64,000 nt of DNA from the NCBI RefSeq assembly GCF_002216685.1, contig NZ_CP022352.1, positions 1 to 64,000 on the forward strand, written 5' to 3'. The DNA is from Vibrio tarriae (lineage in GTDB: Bacteria > Pseudomonadota > Gammaproteobacteria > Enterobacterales > Vibrionaceae). This document shows positions 45,833 through 55,374 of this stretch, one piece after another (position 1 is the first letter of the stretch; every line of letters starts with the position of its first letter). The notes under the pieces were generated by a model that was not told where the DNA came from, ran no database searches, and was given only the letters and a program-made list of their open reading frames with translations. The position numbers were made by a program, and so were the translations under genes.

Positions 45833-46969
45833 ATGAAACGACTCTTTACTTGGGGAGCGCCACTTTTCGCCTTGCTGGCACTCACCCTTTCTCTGTTTAG
45901 CCAAGCTGACACCAAACCAAGTACCATCGCCTCAGCTTCAGCCAATTACCAGCAAGCGACATTGGCTGGTGGCTGCTTCTGGTGTACAGAATCGGATATG
46001 GAGAAACTTTCCGGTGTCGTGGATGTGATTTCAGGTTATGCCGGTGGAGATGTCGATAACCCGACTTATAAGCAAGTCTCATCGGGTAAAACAGGACACA
46101 TCGAAGTCATTCAAGTGACATTTGACCCGAAGATCGTCACTTATGAACAAGTGCTGGATAACTTCTTCCGACACATCGATCCAACCGATGATCAAGGCTC
46201 GTTTGTGGATAGAGGTGAACAATATCGCCCGGCGATTTTCTATCATAACGCCGAGCAACTTGAAGTCGCTAAACGTTTTATGATGGAGATTGATCAGCTC
46301 GGCATATTCAAAAAGCCACTCAAAACCGAGTTGATTGAGTTTAAAAAGTTCTGGCCAGCAGAAGACTATCATCAGGACTACTACAAAAAGAGCAAAGTTC
46401 GCTATAGCTACTATCGCCACGCATCAGGACGCGATCAGTATTTAGATGAGATTTTCGGCGCTGACCGTAACACGCATCCGAAAACCCTTCGCCAGTGGAT
46501 TGATGAGAAAAATGGGCAAGCGAATGTCAAAGCTTATGTCCGCCCATCAGATGAGCAGATCCGCGCCAAACTGACTAGCTTGCAATACAAGGTGACTCAA
46601 CGCGACGGCACAGAGCGTCCGTTTGATAACGAGTATTGGGATAACAAAGAAGAAGGGATTTATGTCGATATCGTCTCGGGTGAACCGCTGTTCTCTTCCA
46701 CCGACAAGTACGATTCCAAAACTGGTTGGCCGAGTTTCACTCAACCGCTCAACTCGAGTTACATTGTCACTAAAGATGACAATAGCCTGTTCTACACGCG
46801 TACCGAAGTGCGTAGCCGCTTTGCCGATTCACATCTCGGCCATGTGTTTAACGATGGCCCTGCTCCAACCGGTTTGCGCTATTGCATGAACTCCGCCGCG
46901 ATGCGTTTCATCCCCAAGCAAGAGATGGCAGCGCAAGGCTACGGTGAATATTTAGCTCTATTCAAATAA
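45833..46969 (+). CDS. msrAB: Periplasmic methionine sulfoxide reductase MsrAB
   Basis: 378 residues. Start at 45833 gives a signal segment ([20 protein letters not shown]) and uses the AAGGA spaced 8 bases. MsrA domain: [17 protein letters not shown] with catalytic Cys, ending DYHQDYY. MsrB domain: [32 protein letters not shown] and catalytic [11 protein letters not shown]; zinc CxxC pairs are absent. Fused MsrAB with an export signal repairs oxidised envelope proteins. Some homologues also have a thioredoxin domain, which is missing here. Confidence 0.9.
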   Translation: MKRLFTWGAPLFALLALTLSLFSQADTKPSTIASASANYQQATLAGGCFWCTESDMEKLSGVVDVISGYAGGDVDNPTYKQVSSGKTGHIEVIQVTFDPKIVTYEQVLDNFFRHIDPTDDQGSFVDRGEQYRPAIFYHNAEQLEVAKRFMMEIDQLGIFKKPLKTELIEFKKFWPAEDYHQDYYKKSKVRYSYYRHASGRDQYLDEIFGADRNTHPKTLRQWIDEKNGQANVKAYVRPSDEQIRAKLTSLQYKVTQRDGTERPFDNEYWDNKEEGIYVDIVSGEPLFSSTDKYDSKTGWPSFTQPLNSSYIVTKDDNSLFYTRTEVRSRFADSHLGHVFNDGPAPTGLRYCMNSAAMRFIPKQEMAAQGYGEYLALFK

Positions 46970-46994
46970 TTAGCTATACCAATCCCCGAAAAGC

Positions 46995-47021
46995 AATCAG
47001 CCCTCAATTTGAGGGCTGATT
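46995..47021. terminator. msrAB/folE bidirectional terminator
   Basis: AATCAGCCCTCAA (46995-47007) pairs with TTGAGGGCTGATT (47009-47021) between convergent genes. Confidence 0.75.
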
Positions 47022-47045
47022 CATATTCACTTTTAAGAGAATGAA

Positions 47046-47699
47046 TTAACGCAAACCGTGTAGGAATTCCGCACGCGTCGCAGGGTTAGATTTAAAAATC
47101 CCCCCCAAAGCGGTTGTTGTGGTGACGCTGGTCGCGTCCATCACGCCGCGAGATTTCACGCAATAGTGAGTCGCATCGATGGTGACTGCCACATCATCCG
47201 ACTCAAGCAACGTTTGCAGCGCAACTAAGATCTGCTGCGTCATACGCTCTTGCACCTGCGGACGCTGGGCAAAAAAGCGCACAATACGGTTAATTTTCGA
47301 TAAGCCGATGATTTTGCCGCGCGGAATATATGCCACCGCTGCCGTGCCATCGATGGTGACTAAGTGGTGTTCACAAGTACTGGTCAGTGTGATGTCTTTC
47401 ACTTTAACCATCTCGCTCACTTTCATCTTGTTTTCGATAACGGTGATCTTGGGGAAGTTGGCATAATCCAACCCTGAGAAAATCTCATCCACATACATCT
47501 TAGCGATGCGTTGTGGGGTTTCTTCCAAACTGTCATCCGTTAAGTCCAGTCCGAGCAGGTTGAGGATCTCACGCATATGCTGTTCGATTTTTTCCTTTTT
47601 CTCTGCTGGTGTCGCCAAGTTGGGCTGCATTGGTGTTTCCAACCCTCGGCGCTCTAGCGCATCTTTCACCAACTTCGCGGATTCGCTAAGACCTGACAT
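47046..47699 (-). CDS. folE: GTP cyclohydrolase I
   Basis: 217 residues from ATG 47699 with GAGG upstream. First step of folate synthesis, GTP to dihydroneopterin triphosphate. Signature [20 protein letters not shown] has the zinc Cys and His, with [20 protein letters not shown], and CVKSRGV the second Cys. Divergent from moeA. Confidence 0.95.
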   Translation of the reverse strand: MSGLSESAKLVKDALERRGLETPMQPNLATPAEKKEKIEQHMREILNLLGLDLTDDSLEETPQRIAKMYVDEIFSGLDYANFPKITVIENKMKVSEMVKVKDITLTSTCEHHLVTIDGTAAVAYIPRGKIIGLSKINRIVRFFAQRPQVQERMTQQILVALQTLLESDDVAVTIDATHYCVKSRGVMDATSVTTTTALGGIFKSNPATRAEFLHGLR

Positions 47700-47850
47700 T
47701 CCTCTACCTCTTAAATACCCCTTTCGGATGGCTGACAAGAATACTCGGATTTAGCGACAATTACACCCCAAAATTCACGTGGATTCTGCATCACAGAAGG
47801 ATTCTGTGCTACAGTTTGCCGCAAAAGAACAACAACATAGGACATTCCCG

Positions 47851-49087
47851 ATGGGCTGTTGCGATGCTCCCGGCTTAATGCCGATTGAAGATGCACTTGA
47901 GAAAATGCTGTCACGCATTCAACCCGTGCAAACCACTTTACGTTTGCCTCTGCCTGAGGCGCTCGGCTATGTGCTCGCCGAGGCGATCTTATCGCCCATT
48001 CATGTGCCACCGTTTGATAACTCAGCGATGGATGGTTATGCCGTCCGTCGCGCTGAACTTGCGCAGCAAAAAACCGCTGCCCGTTGCAGGAAAATCGTTT
48101 GCTGGTCAACCCTTTACAGAAGAATGGCCACCAATGACCTGCGTGCGCATTATGACGGGTGCACAAATCCCTGCCGGTTGTGATGCGGTGATCATGCAAG
48201 AGCAAGCGAGCATCACCGAAGAGGGTGTGGTGTTCTGCCAGCATGAGGTCAAACTCAATGGCAATATCCGCCCAACCGGTGATGACATTCGCCAAAACGA
48301 TGTGGTGCTGGAACGCGGTGCACGCTTAACCGCACGTGATATCCCGATGATTGCGACTCTCGGCATTAGCCATGTCACCGTCTATCGCAAACCGAAAGTC
48401 GCGTTTTTCTCCACCGGAGATGAGCTCAAACCACTCGGTGAACCGCTGCAAGCCGGACAAATTTACGACAGCAATCGCTACGGCATTAAACCCTTGATTG
48501 AAAACTTCGGCTGCGAAGCGATTGATCTCGGCATCGTGCCAGATTGCCCTACCACTCTGAAAGCCACGTTTGAGCAAGCACAAAGCTTGGCAGATGTGGT
48601 GGTCACCTCCGGTGGCGTCAGCGTGGGTGAAGCCGATTACACCAAAGATATTTTGGAAGAGCTGGGTGAAATCGGTTTTTGGAAACTGGCGATCAAACCG
48701 GGTAAACCTTTTGCATTTGGTGCATTGCAGGATGCTTGGTTCTGCGGCCTGCCGGGCAACCCGGTTTCCGCGGTGCTGACCATGTACGTGCTGGTGCAAC
48801 CTATGCTTGCCAAATTGGCGGGACACAGCGCTTGGCAAGCCCCGGAATCGATCCCGGCGATCACGCGTAGCCCCTTTAAAAAAGCACCGGGACGGACGGA
48901 TTTCCAACGCGGCATTTACCGCATTGAAAATGGTCAATTCGTGGTGGAAAGCACCGGTAACCAAAGCTCTGGCGCATTCCGCTCAATGAGCTTGGCTAAC
49001 TGCTTTGTGGTGCTTGAGCGTGAACGTGGCCGTGTGAAAGTCGGCGAAACGGTTCAAATCCAACTGTTTAACCCAACCCTGTACTAG
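47851..49087 (+). pseudogene. moeA: Molybdopterin molybdenumtransferase MoeA, frameshifted
   Basis: Inserts molybdate into molybdopterin. The N-terminal part (47851 to about 48067) reads [16 protein letters not shown] to [19 protein letters not shown] and then runs off into non-family sequence to 48183. The other frame gives [15 protein letters not shown] to the end at 49087 with [27 protein letters not shown] and [15 protein letters not shown]. Removing one A from the A6 run 48068-48073 rejoins both into a normal MoeA of about 411 residues. Either a sequencing slip or a real mutation that would cost molybdoenzyme activity. Confidence 0.9.
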
Positions 49088-49092
49088 GAGTG

Positions 49093-49854
49093 ATGGTGGA
49101 TATTCTCAGCGATGCAGAAATGCTGCGTTACAACCGACAGATCATTCTCAAAGCGTTTGATTTTGAAGGACAAGAGAAACTAAAGCAGAGCTCGGTGCTG
49201 ATCCTCGGTGCGGGTGGTTTGGGCTGCGCGAGTAGCCAATACCTAGCGACGGCGGGGGTCGGTCACATCACATTGATTGATGATGATGTGGTGGAGCTCT
49301 CTAACCTCCAACGTCAAGTGCTACACCATGATGCGGATATTGGCCGTGCAAAAGTGGATTCAGCGGCCGATTCGCTGCATCTACTCAATCCTCATCTTCA
49401 GGTTGAGACGATCCAAGCGCGTTTGAGTGATGACGAATTGGATGCGCTGATCGCACGCCACGATCTGGTACTGGACGCTTGCGATAATGTGGGCACACGT
49501 AACCAGCTCAATCGCCTCTGCTTTAAACACAAAACACCGCTGGTTTCCGGAGCGGCGATTCGCATGGAAGGCCAAGTGAGCGTGTTTACGTATCAAGATC
49601 CCGCGCAGCCTTGCTATCAATGCTTAAGCGCCCTATTCGGCTCATCGGCACTCAGTTGTGTTGAAGCGGGCATAATGGCTCCAGTGGTAGGCATTATTGG
49701 TGCTGTTCAGGCGATGGAAGCCATTAAGGTGTTGACCGGTTTGGGGACACCTAAGCAAGGTAAGATATTGATTCTTGACGCGATGAACATGTCATGGCGT
49801 GAAATGAACCTGATGAAACTTCCTCAGTGTCCGGTTTGCCATACATCTGAATGA
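49093..49854 (+). CDS. moeB: Molybdopterin-synthase adenylyltransferase MoeB
   Basis: 253 residues (start 49093, or GTG 49096 for better AGGAG spacing). Activates the C-terminus of MoaD with ATP. ThiF fold: LGAGGLGCASSQYLATAGVG, DDVVELSNLQRQVLH, DACDNVGTRNQLNRLC, and zinc cysteines YQC and CPVC. Five bases after moeA, as in E. coli moeAB. Confidence 0.93.
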   Translation: MVDILSDAEMLRYNRQIILKAFDFEGQEKLKQSSVLILGAGGLGCASSQYLATAGVGHITLIDDDVVELSNLQRQVLHHDADIGRAKVDSAADSLHLLNPHLQVETIQARLSDDELDALIARHDLVLDACDNVGTRNQLNRLCFKHKTPLVSGAAIRMEGQVSVFTYQDPAQPCYQCLSALFGSSALSCVEAGIMAPVVGIIGAVQAMEAIKVLTGLGTPKQGKILILDAMNMSWREMNLMKLPQCPVCHTSE

Positions 49855-50007
49855 CTGAAATAACGGTTTGAGAACAGATAGAGTGTGGCAGTGCTCCAAT
49901 TTTGGGGTGTTGCCATTCCTCTGCCGCCAAATCTGTGGCTGGCTCGCTAGTTCAACATCATAAAGGCCGCTACAGTTATCTCAGTTGATGTATTAAGGAG
50001 AGTCGCT

Positions 50008-50376
50008 ATGTCCAATCTCAACGTTTTGGAAATTAAATCTTTCGTTCCTGCTCAGGACTTCACCGCCTCCAAACAGTTTTACTTATCCCTCGGTTTTGAA
50101 GTGGTTTCAGAATTTGGTGATGTGGCTTATTTGCGTTTAGGCAAATGCGCATTTTTGCTGAAAAACACCCATCAGCGCCCCCATCAAGGGAATACTATGA
50201 TGCATCTGTTAGTGGAAGATGCACAAAGTTGGTTCGATCAGGTCAAAACGTTGCAATTGGAAGAGCGTTTTGAAAGCAAAGTGACTGACCTCGTCACTCA
50301 GCCTTGGGGCATGTTGGAGTTTTGTTTAGTTGACCCGAGTGATGTTCTGTGGCGTATTGGTCAACGTATTGGGTAA
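50008..50376 (+). CDS. VOC/glyoxalase-superfamily protein
   Basis: 122 residues with a beta-alpha-beta-beta-beta VOC fold: FVPAQDFTASKQFYLSLGFE and WGMLEFCLVDPSDVLWRI. Such proteins include bleomycin-resistance and glyoxalase-like members; metal ligands are not evident enough to name an activity. Followed 22 bases later by the rhodanese gene, likely one transcript. Confidence 0.8.
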   Translation: MSNLNVLEIKSFVPAQDFTASKQFYLSLGFEVVSEFGDVAYLRLGKCAFLLKNTHQRPHQGNTMMHLLVEDAQSWFDQVKTLQLEERFESKVTDLVTQPWGMLEFCLVDPSDVLWRIGQRIG

Positions 50377-50397
50377 TCACAAAAATAAGGAATAACA

Positions 50398-51228
50398 ATG
50401 ACCTCCCCACTCGTCACGGCGCAATGGCTGCAACAACATCTGCACGACCCCAATTTGGTGATCCTCGATAGCAGTATCGAGTTTCAAATTCCGACCGAAT
50501 CTGAAAAAGATTGGGTCAACAAGATCCCTAATGCGCAGCGCTTTGATTACGACAAAGTTTTTTGTGACCCAGATTCGCTCTTGCCGCATATGATGCCTTC
50601 TGAGGAGCGCTTTAACACTCTCGCTCGCGAACTGGGTCTCAACCAAGATTCCTTTATTGTGGTGTACGACAACAGCGGCACGTTTGCCTCTCCCCGAGCA
50701 TGGTGGATGTTCAAAGCCATGGGACACCACAAGGTGTATACCCTCAATGGTGGTTTAACCGAATGGAAAGCTCAGGGTTACAACGTCACTCAAAACTATC
50801 GTGAACCTAGCGCAAAAGGCAACTTTGCCGGCAAACTCAACCCACAAGCCTTTGTTGATGCGAGTTATGTTCACAAACAGATCGCTAATCCGCACAGCCA
50901 AACCATTGATGCTCGTGGATTAGCGCGCTTTTTCGGTGAAGTGCCAGAACCTCGCCCCGGCGTGCGCAGTGGGCATATTCCCGGTTCATCCTGCTTGCCT
51001 TTTGCAGAGCTCATCGACGGTCACAAGCTGAAAGAGGAAGCCGAATTACGCCCGCTGCTGACTCATATGCTGCCCGAGACAGCCCAAGAATATCTGTTTA
51101 GCTGCGGCTCAGGCGTCACTGCATGTATTGTGCTGCTCGCGGCGTATGTGTGCGGCTATCAAAACCTCTCTGTTTACGATGGTTCGTGGACGGAATGGGG
51201 ACAACGGCAAGATCTGCCGATTGAGTAA
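50398..51228 (+). CDS. sseA: Thiosulfate/3-mercaptopyruvate sulfurtransferase
   Basis: 276 residues with two rhodanese domains. The active loop in the second domain is CGSGVTA, the form of 3-mercaptopyruvate enzymes (SseA). WWMFKAMGHHKVYTLNGGLT ends the first domain. Transfers sulfane sulfur. Terminator 51258-51279 follows. Confidence 0.88.
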   Translation: MTSPLVTAQWLQQHLHDPNLVILDSSIEFQIPTESEKDWVNKIPNAQRFDYDKVFCDPDSLLPHMMPSEERFNTLARELGLNQDSFIVVYDNSGTFASPRAWWMFKAMGHHKVYTLNGGLTEWKAQGYNVTQNYREPSAKGNFAGKLNPQAFVDASYVHKQIANPHSQTIDARGLARFFGEVPEPRPGVRSGHIPGSSCLPFAELIDGHKLKEEAELRPLLTHMLPETAQEYLFSCGSGVTACIVLLAAYVCGYQNLSVYDGSWTEWGQRQDLPIE

Positions 51229-51257
51229 TGTCTAAACCTTCAAACATTAGAAAGAGT

Positions 51258-51283
51258 AAAGGCCACTTCAGTGGCCTTTATTT
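51258..51283 (+). terminator. sseA terminator
   Basis: AAAGGCCACT (51258-51267) pairs with AGTGGCCTTT (51270-51279) and is followed by ATTTTG. Confidence 0.8.
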
Positions 51284-51297
51284 TGTGCCCAGCAAGA

Positions 51298-52593
51298 TTA
51301 TTTGATCGATTCAAACATGGTTTGAGTTAGCTTACCGGAAGGATCGCCAGAGAGTTCCCACGTGAAAATACCACCGAGTTTTTGCTCTTTCGCCCATTTG
51401 GCTTTCGCCGCTACCGAGCGTTCATCTTCAAAACTGATGAAGACTTTCTTCTCTGGGTTCCACAGATACGGTGCGTGTGAGGCTTCGTCATAATGATATT
51501 GATAGCCTTGTTGCGCAGTGTAGTTCTTCATTAAATCCCAATACATGAAGTAACCATTTTCTGTGGTACCAAACTGTGCTCCCTGCTCGGAGCTTAGCTC
51601 CGCAGTGGGCAAACCACCGTCATAATCTTTGGTACCTTGCCAGCCACGACCGTAATAAGCTGCACCAATCACCAATTTTTCACGTGGAATGCCGAGCTCG
51701 ATCATCTGATTGATAAAAACATCCGAGCCCATTCCCCACCAACTACGTTCGGTGGCGTGCAAATTGGTAACGTGTCCCGTTTGTTGACCCCATCCGCCAA
51801 GGTAATCGTAGGTCATAGCAAACATATTGGTTAAATACGGTGCAGCGGCTGGCCAGTCAATTTGCGCCGCTTTTGAGCCAACACCGACCGCAGTGGAAAG
51901 CTCATATTCACGCTGTTTAGTTTTGCCTAACGCATCCAATTCCGCACGCAGAGTTTTCACTAAGTGGGTGAATGCGGCTTTTTCTGTGGCCATTTGCTCG
52001 TCGCTAAGCTTGGTTTCAGGGTTCCAAGGTGAGGTGGTTAAACCACCGCCACCGGGATATTCCCAATCGAGATCCACACCATCAAAGAAATCGTACTGCG
52101 TGATTAGCTGTGCCGCTGTCTTTGCAAACTGCTCGACCGATTTAGGATCTTTCGCCATTGCGTGGAATGGCTCTGACATGGTCCAGCCACCAAAGGAAGG
52201 CAAAATTTTCAACTGTGGATGATCGGCTTTCAACTGTGCTAACTGAGCAAAGTGGCCTTTATAAGGCACCTTCACTTTGACTGCGCCAAAGTCTTTCTCC
52301 AACGCCGCTTCCGTATCCACCACAATGGCGGTGAAATCAGGTTTGCCTTTACACTGCTCGGCCACCAGTTTTTGTACGGTTTCATTTGCACCGGTGTGTG
52401 GGCCACACATACTCAAAAACGCGTAGATCACATGAGTCAGGTTCTCGGCAGGAATATCTTTTACAACGTAGGGATTGGCAGTGTTGGCATATTGCCAATC
52501 GGCAAAATACCCCGCGACCACCGGTTGGTTGGCGAGCACCGCATGGCTGCATAATGCAGTAAATAATGCGGTAGCAATGACTGTTTTTTTCAT
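51298..52593 (-). CDS. Secreted family 18 chitinase
   Basis: 431 residues with signal MKKTVIATALFTALCSHAVLA. The GH18 catalytic motif FDGVDLDWEYPGGGG (DxxDxDxE) lies at about residue 178, and MTYDYLGGWG and substrate-binding GIFTWELSGD follow. No chitin-binding module is present, so it is a compact single-domain enzyme. It breaks chitin outside the cell, in keeping with a marine Vibrio. Transcribed alone. Confidence 0.92.
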   Translation of the reverse strand: MKKTVIATALFTALCSHAVLANQPVVAGYFADWQYANTANPYVVKDIPAENLTHVIYAFLSMCGPHTGANETVQKLVAEQCKGKPDFTAIVVDTEAALEKDFGAVKVKVPYKGHFAQLAQLKADHPQLKILPSFGGWTMSEPFHAMAKDPKSVEQFAKTAAQLITQYDFFDGVDLDWEYPGGGGLTTSPWNPETKLSDEQMATEKAAFTHLVKTLRAELDALGKTKQREYELSTAVGVGSKAAQIDWPAAAPYLTNMFAMTYDYLGGWGQQTGHVTNLHATERSWWGMGSDVFINQMIELGIPREKLVIGAAYYGRGWQGTKDYDGGLPTAELSSEQGAQFGTTENGYFMYWDLMKNYTAQQGYQYHYDEASHAPYLWNPEKKVFISFEDERSVAAKAKWAKEQKLGGIFTWELSGDPSGKLTQTMFESIK

Positions 52594-52668
52594 ATTTAGA
52601 GCCTCCGTTTCACTGCCTCCAATACAGCAAATTTACGTAGGCTTGACTAAAAAACATGCGACTCTTGC

Positions 52669-52691
52669 GAGCCAGTGTTAAAAACTGGCTC
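52669..52691 (-). terminator. SorC-regulator gene terminator
   Basis: GAGCCAGT (52669-52676) pairs with ACTGGCTC (52684-52691) downstream of the regulator's stop; T-rich on the other side. Confidence 0.6.
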
Positions 52692-52716
52692 ACTTTTTCA
52701 TCGATTTCATTCAACC

Positions 52717-53709
52717 TTATGAACTTAATGCCGTTTGCATCTGCTCATCTAAGTTGAGTACCGTCAAAGCGTTACTTACACTCGTCGCGATCACATCAAT
52801 CGCACCGGTGCGCAGTGCGCCTAAAAGAGCAAGCGGTTTACTGTTTTCTGCGGCAATTGCGATCACTTCGGCAATTGGGCGGAACTCATCAATCCCCAAG
52901 CCAATCACGCGATCATTCATCACGGTATTGGCGATGCGCCCATGCACATCAAAAAAATCATGCCCGGCAAAATCCCCGACCACACCTTGATTCAAGCGTG
53001 ATTGCACCACTTCTTCCGGCGTAAACCAGCCAAGGTCAACCATGTAGCTGTTTTCACTCATATCCCCAATACCGACCAGTGCGATATCCGCTTTACGGGC
53101 GAGATCGAGCGTTTGCTTCACCGTGCTGTTTTGCATGAATACCCGTTTCTGCTCCGGGTTTTCTGCGTAGGCCGGCGCGTACAAGGTTTCCGAACTTCCG
53201 CCGTATTTTTTAGCAAGCTGGCGACAAATGTGGTCGGCGTTAAACATACCGCCGCGCGGGTGAATGCCGCCGATGCTACACACAAATTTGCAATCTCGCG
53301 GCGTGATCACCCCGACATGATGCGCTACGGCCGACACATTACGCCCTTGTCCAACCGTCATTACCATGCCGTTTTTGAGCGTACTGGTGAGATAGTTGGA
53401 CACCAACCCCGCGACTTGCTGGCGCTGCGCTTCATCATTGGGCTGATCGAGCGCAATCAGGGCGCGGCGTACACCAAAACGTTCGATCAAACGTTGCTCG
53501 ATTTTGGCACTAAACACCGGATGGTATTTCACAGTGATTTCAACAATCCCCTCATCACGGGCTTGTTTGAGCAATCGCCCTACTTTGGCGCGTGAAATGG
53601 CGTATTTTTTGGAAATCTCTTCCTGCGTTGCGCCATCTTGATAATAAGAGACGGCGATTTCAGTCAGCAGGTCGGTACTTTCAACCGAAATCTCTGGAAT
53701 TTGGCTCAT
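52717..53709 (-). CDS. SorC-family sugar-responsive regulator
   Basis: 330 residues from 53709 (MSQIPEISVES); an earlier in-frame start lies 14 codons upstream without a better ribosome site. HTH: YYQDGATQEEISKKYAISRA, KVGRLLKQARDEG. The sugar-binding domain has CSIGGIHPRGGMFNADH and VGDFAGHDFFD. Family members sense phosphorylated sugars. Divergent from talB-tkt with repeated GAGCAAA motifs between, so regulation of the pentose-phosphate pair is inferred. Confidence 0.88.
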   Translation of the reverse strand: MSQIPEISVESTDLLTEIAVSYYQDGATQEEISKKYAISRAKVGRLLKQARDEGIVEITVKYHPVFSAKIEQRLIERFGVRRALIALDQPNDEAQRQQVAGLVSNYLTSTLKNGMVMTVGQGRNVSAVAHHVGVITPRDCKFVCSIGGIHPRGGMFNADHICRQLAKKYGGSSETLYAPAYAENPEQKRVFMQNSTVKQTLDLARKADIALVGIGDMSENSYMVDLGWFTPEEVVQSRLNQGVVGDFAGHDFFDVHGRIANTVMNDRVIGLGIDEFRPIAEVIAIAAENSKPLALLGALRTGAIDVIATSVSNALTVLNLDEQMQTALSS

Positions 53710-53840
53710 GATGCTATCCTTTCTGTGGCAGCGGCTTTTTATCCGTCCCACGAAACATGGTTTATAAACCAGCGTTGCGTTCTAAACACAGTTCGCGTTC
53801 AAAACAAGAATGCGCGCTATGTTACTCATCTTTCAGGAGT

Positions 53841-54079
53841 GAGCAAATGATCTTGGTCATAACATTTTCTCACTCAAGATAAGAAACTAAGATCGAGGTA
53901 CTTCCGTTCACCTCAAATTTGAGCAAACGATTTAATGACAACAAGGGCTGCGAAGGCGAAAAAAAAACTCCGCTCAACGCGTCATAAACCGGGTTGTTGA
54001 ATTGACTTTCCCGACAGATAGGATAAATATGGCTCCATCATTTACTCAGCGAACGAGCAAATGTTCAGAGCAAAAGTTC
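53841..54079. promoter_or_regulatory. Four SorC-type operator motifs
   Basis: GAGCAAATGATC (53841), GAGCAAACGATT (53921), GAGCAAATGTTC (54055) and GAGCAAAAGTTC (54068) share GAGCAAAnG. The third is a near palindrome of the SorC/LsrR type (GAaCA..TGTTC). The last two stand in tandem with 13-base spacing. They lie in the 618-base gene-free stretch 53710-54327 between regulator and talB, which otherwise holds only the ERIC element. Confidence 0.55.
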
Positions 54080-54123
54080 GGGCGCTGAAAATTTTGCATT
54101 TACTGACTCGCACTCTCTAAATC

Positions 54124-54248
54124 TACCCAAACGACTTGGAGTTGCAGGTAGGCGGCAAGTGAGTTCATCCCCATGAGCATAGATGCACTATGTGATTGGG
54201 GTGAACGAACGTAGCCAACACCGCTGCAGCTTCAAGTAGGAAGGGGAA
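54124..54248. repeat. Full-length ERIC element
   Basis: About 125 bases with inverted ends (ACGACTTGGAGTTGCAG and CTGCAGCTTCAAGTAGG) and the ERIC core GTGATTGGGGTGAACGAACG then GTAGCCAACACC. ERICs are non-coding, transmissible palindromes that occur in many copies in vibrios and enterics. It sits in the talB leader and, if transcribed, would form a long stem. Confidence 0.85.
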
Positions 54249-54327
54249 TAAAGTTATTGAGTCATTCAACTGCTTGCCCTATCTGACCCTCATCGGCAGA
54301 TAAGCCCAACGAAATAGGACGATCGAA

Positions 54328-55278
54328 ATGAGCAATAAATTAGCGCAACTTCGTAAACTGACCACAGTCGTGGCCGACACTGGTGAAATTGATGCGATCA
54401 AAAAATACCAGCCAGAAGACGCGACCACTAACCCTTCTCTGATTCTAAAAGCTGCGCAGATTGCTGAATACGCGCCTCTGATTGATCAAGCTATCGCCTA
54501 CGCAAAAACTCAAAGCAACGACAAAGCACAACAAGTACAAGACACTTGTGACATGCTGGCGGTCAACATCGGTAAAGAAATCCTAAAAACCATTCCGGGT
54601 CGTATTTCGACTGAAGTTGACGCGCGTCTTTCTTACGACACCGAGCGCAGCGTAGCGAAAGCACGTCAGCTAGTAAAAATGTACAACGATGCGGGCATCA
54701 GCAACGATCGTATCCTGATCAAACTGGCTTCTACTTGGGAAGGTATCCGCGCGGCGGAAATTCTTGAAAAAGAAGGCATCAACTGTAACCTGACTCTGCT
54801 GTTCTCTTTCGCACAAGCGCGTGCGTGTGCTGAAGCAGGCGTGTTCCTGATCTCTCCATTCGTTGGCCGTATCATGGACTGGTACAAAGCTAAAGAAGGC
54901 CGTGATTTCGCAGCAAGCGAAGATCCAGGCGTACTGTCAGTCACCAAGATCTACAACTACTACAAAGAGCACGGCTACAAAACTGTCGTGATGGGTGCAA
55001 GCTTCCGTAACATCGGCGAGATCCTAGAACTGGCTGGCTGTGACCGCCTGACTATCGCACCTTCGCTACTGGCTGAGCTTGAAGCGGCTGAAGGCGAATT
55101 GGTTGCAAAACTGGTTGACTCAAAAGGCTCTAAAGCTCGCCCTGCTCCAATGACGCACAGCGAATTCCTGTGGGAACACAACCTAGACGCTATGGCCGTT
55201 GAGAAGCTGGCTGAAGGCATCCGTAACTTCGCGGTTGACCAAGGCAAACTGGAAGCAATGATCGCGGCTAAGCTGTAA
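54328..55278 (+). CDS. talB: Transaldolase
   Basis: 316 residues. [20 protein letters not shown] is the TalB start; the [14 protein letters not shown] loop and the Schiff-base lysine in [18 protein letters not shown] are present. Exchanges dihydroxyacetone units between sugar phosphates. Directly upstream of transketolase, with a hairpin between, and apparently controlled from the SorC-motif region. Confidence 0.96.
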   Translation: MSNKLAQLRKLTTVVADTGEIDAIKKYQPEDATTNPSLILKAAQIAEYAPLIDQAIAYAKTQSNDKAQQVQDTCDMLAVNIGKEILKTIPGRISTEVDARLSYDTERSVAKARQLVKMYNDAGISNDRILIKLASTWEGIRAAEILEKEGINCNLTLLFSFAQARACAEAGVFLISPFVGRIMDWYKAKEGRDFAASEDPGVLSVTKIYNYYKEHGYKTVVMGASFRNIGEILELAGCDRLTIAPSLLAELEAAEGELVAKLVDSKGSKARPAPMTHSEFLWEHNLDAMAVEKLAEGIRNFAVDQGKLEAMIAAKL

Positions 55279-55287
55279 TCCTGATTT

Positions 55288-55309
55288 TGAAGCGAGCTCC
55301 GGCTCGCTT
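55288..55309 (+). terminator. talB hairpin
   Basis: GAAGCGAGC and GCTCGCTTC with loop TCCG, followed by TTTCTGCTTTTT. It may reduce read-through into tkt. Confidence 0.75.
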
Positions 55310-55374
55310 CTTTCTGCTTTTTATTTTTGTTGAACTCACCCTGTTCAACGCAATTTCTTGAAATGAGTAAAACT

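Noticed and set aside
47779..47850. Earlier start of moeA
   Set aside because: The extra 24 residues do not resemble MoeA; ATG 47851 fits the family.
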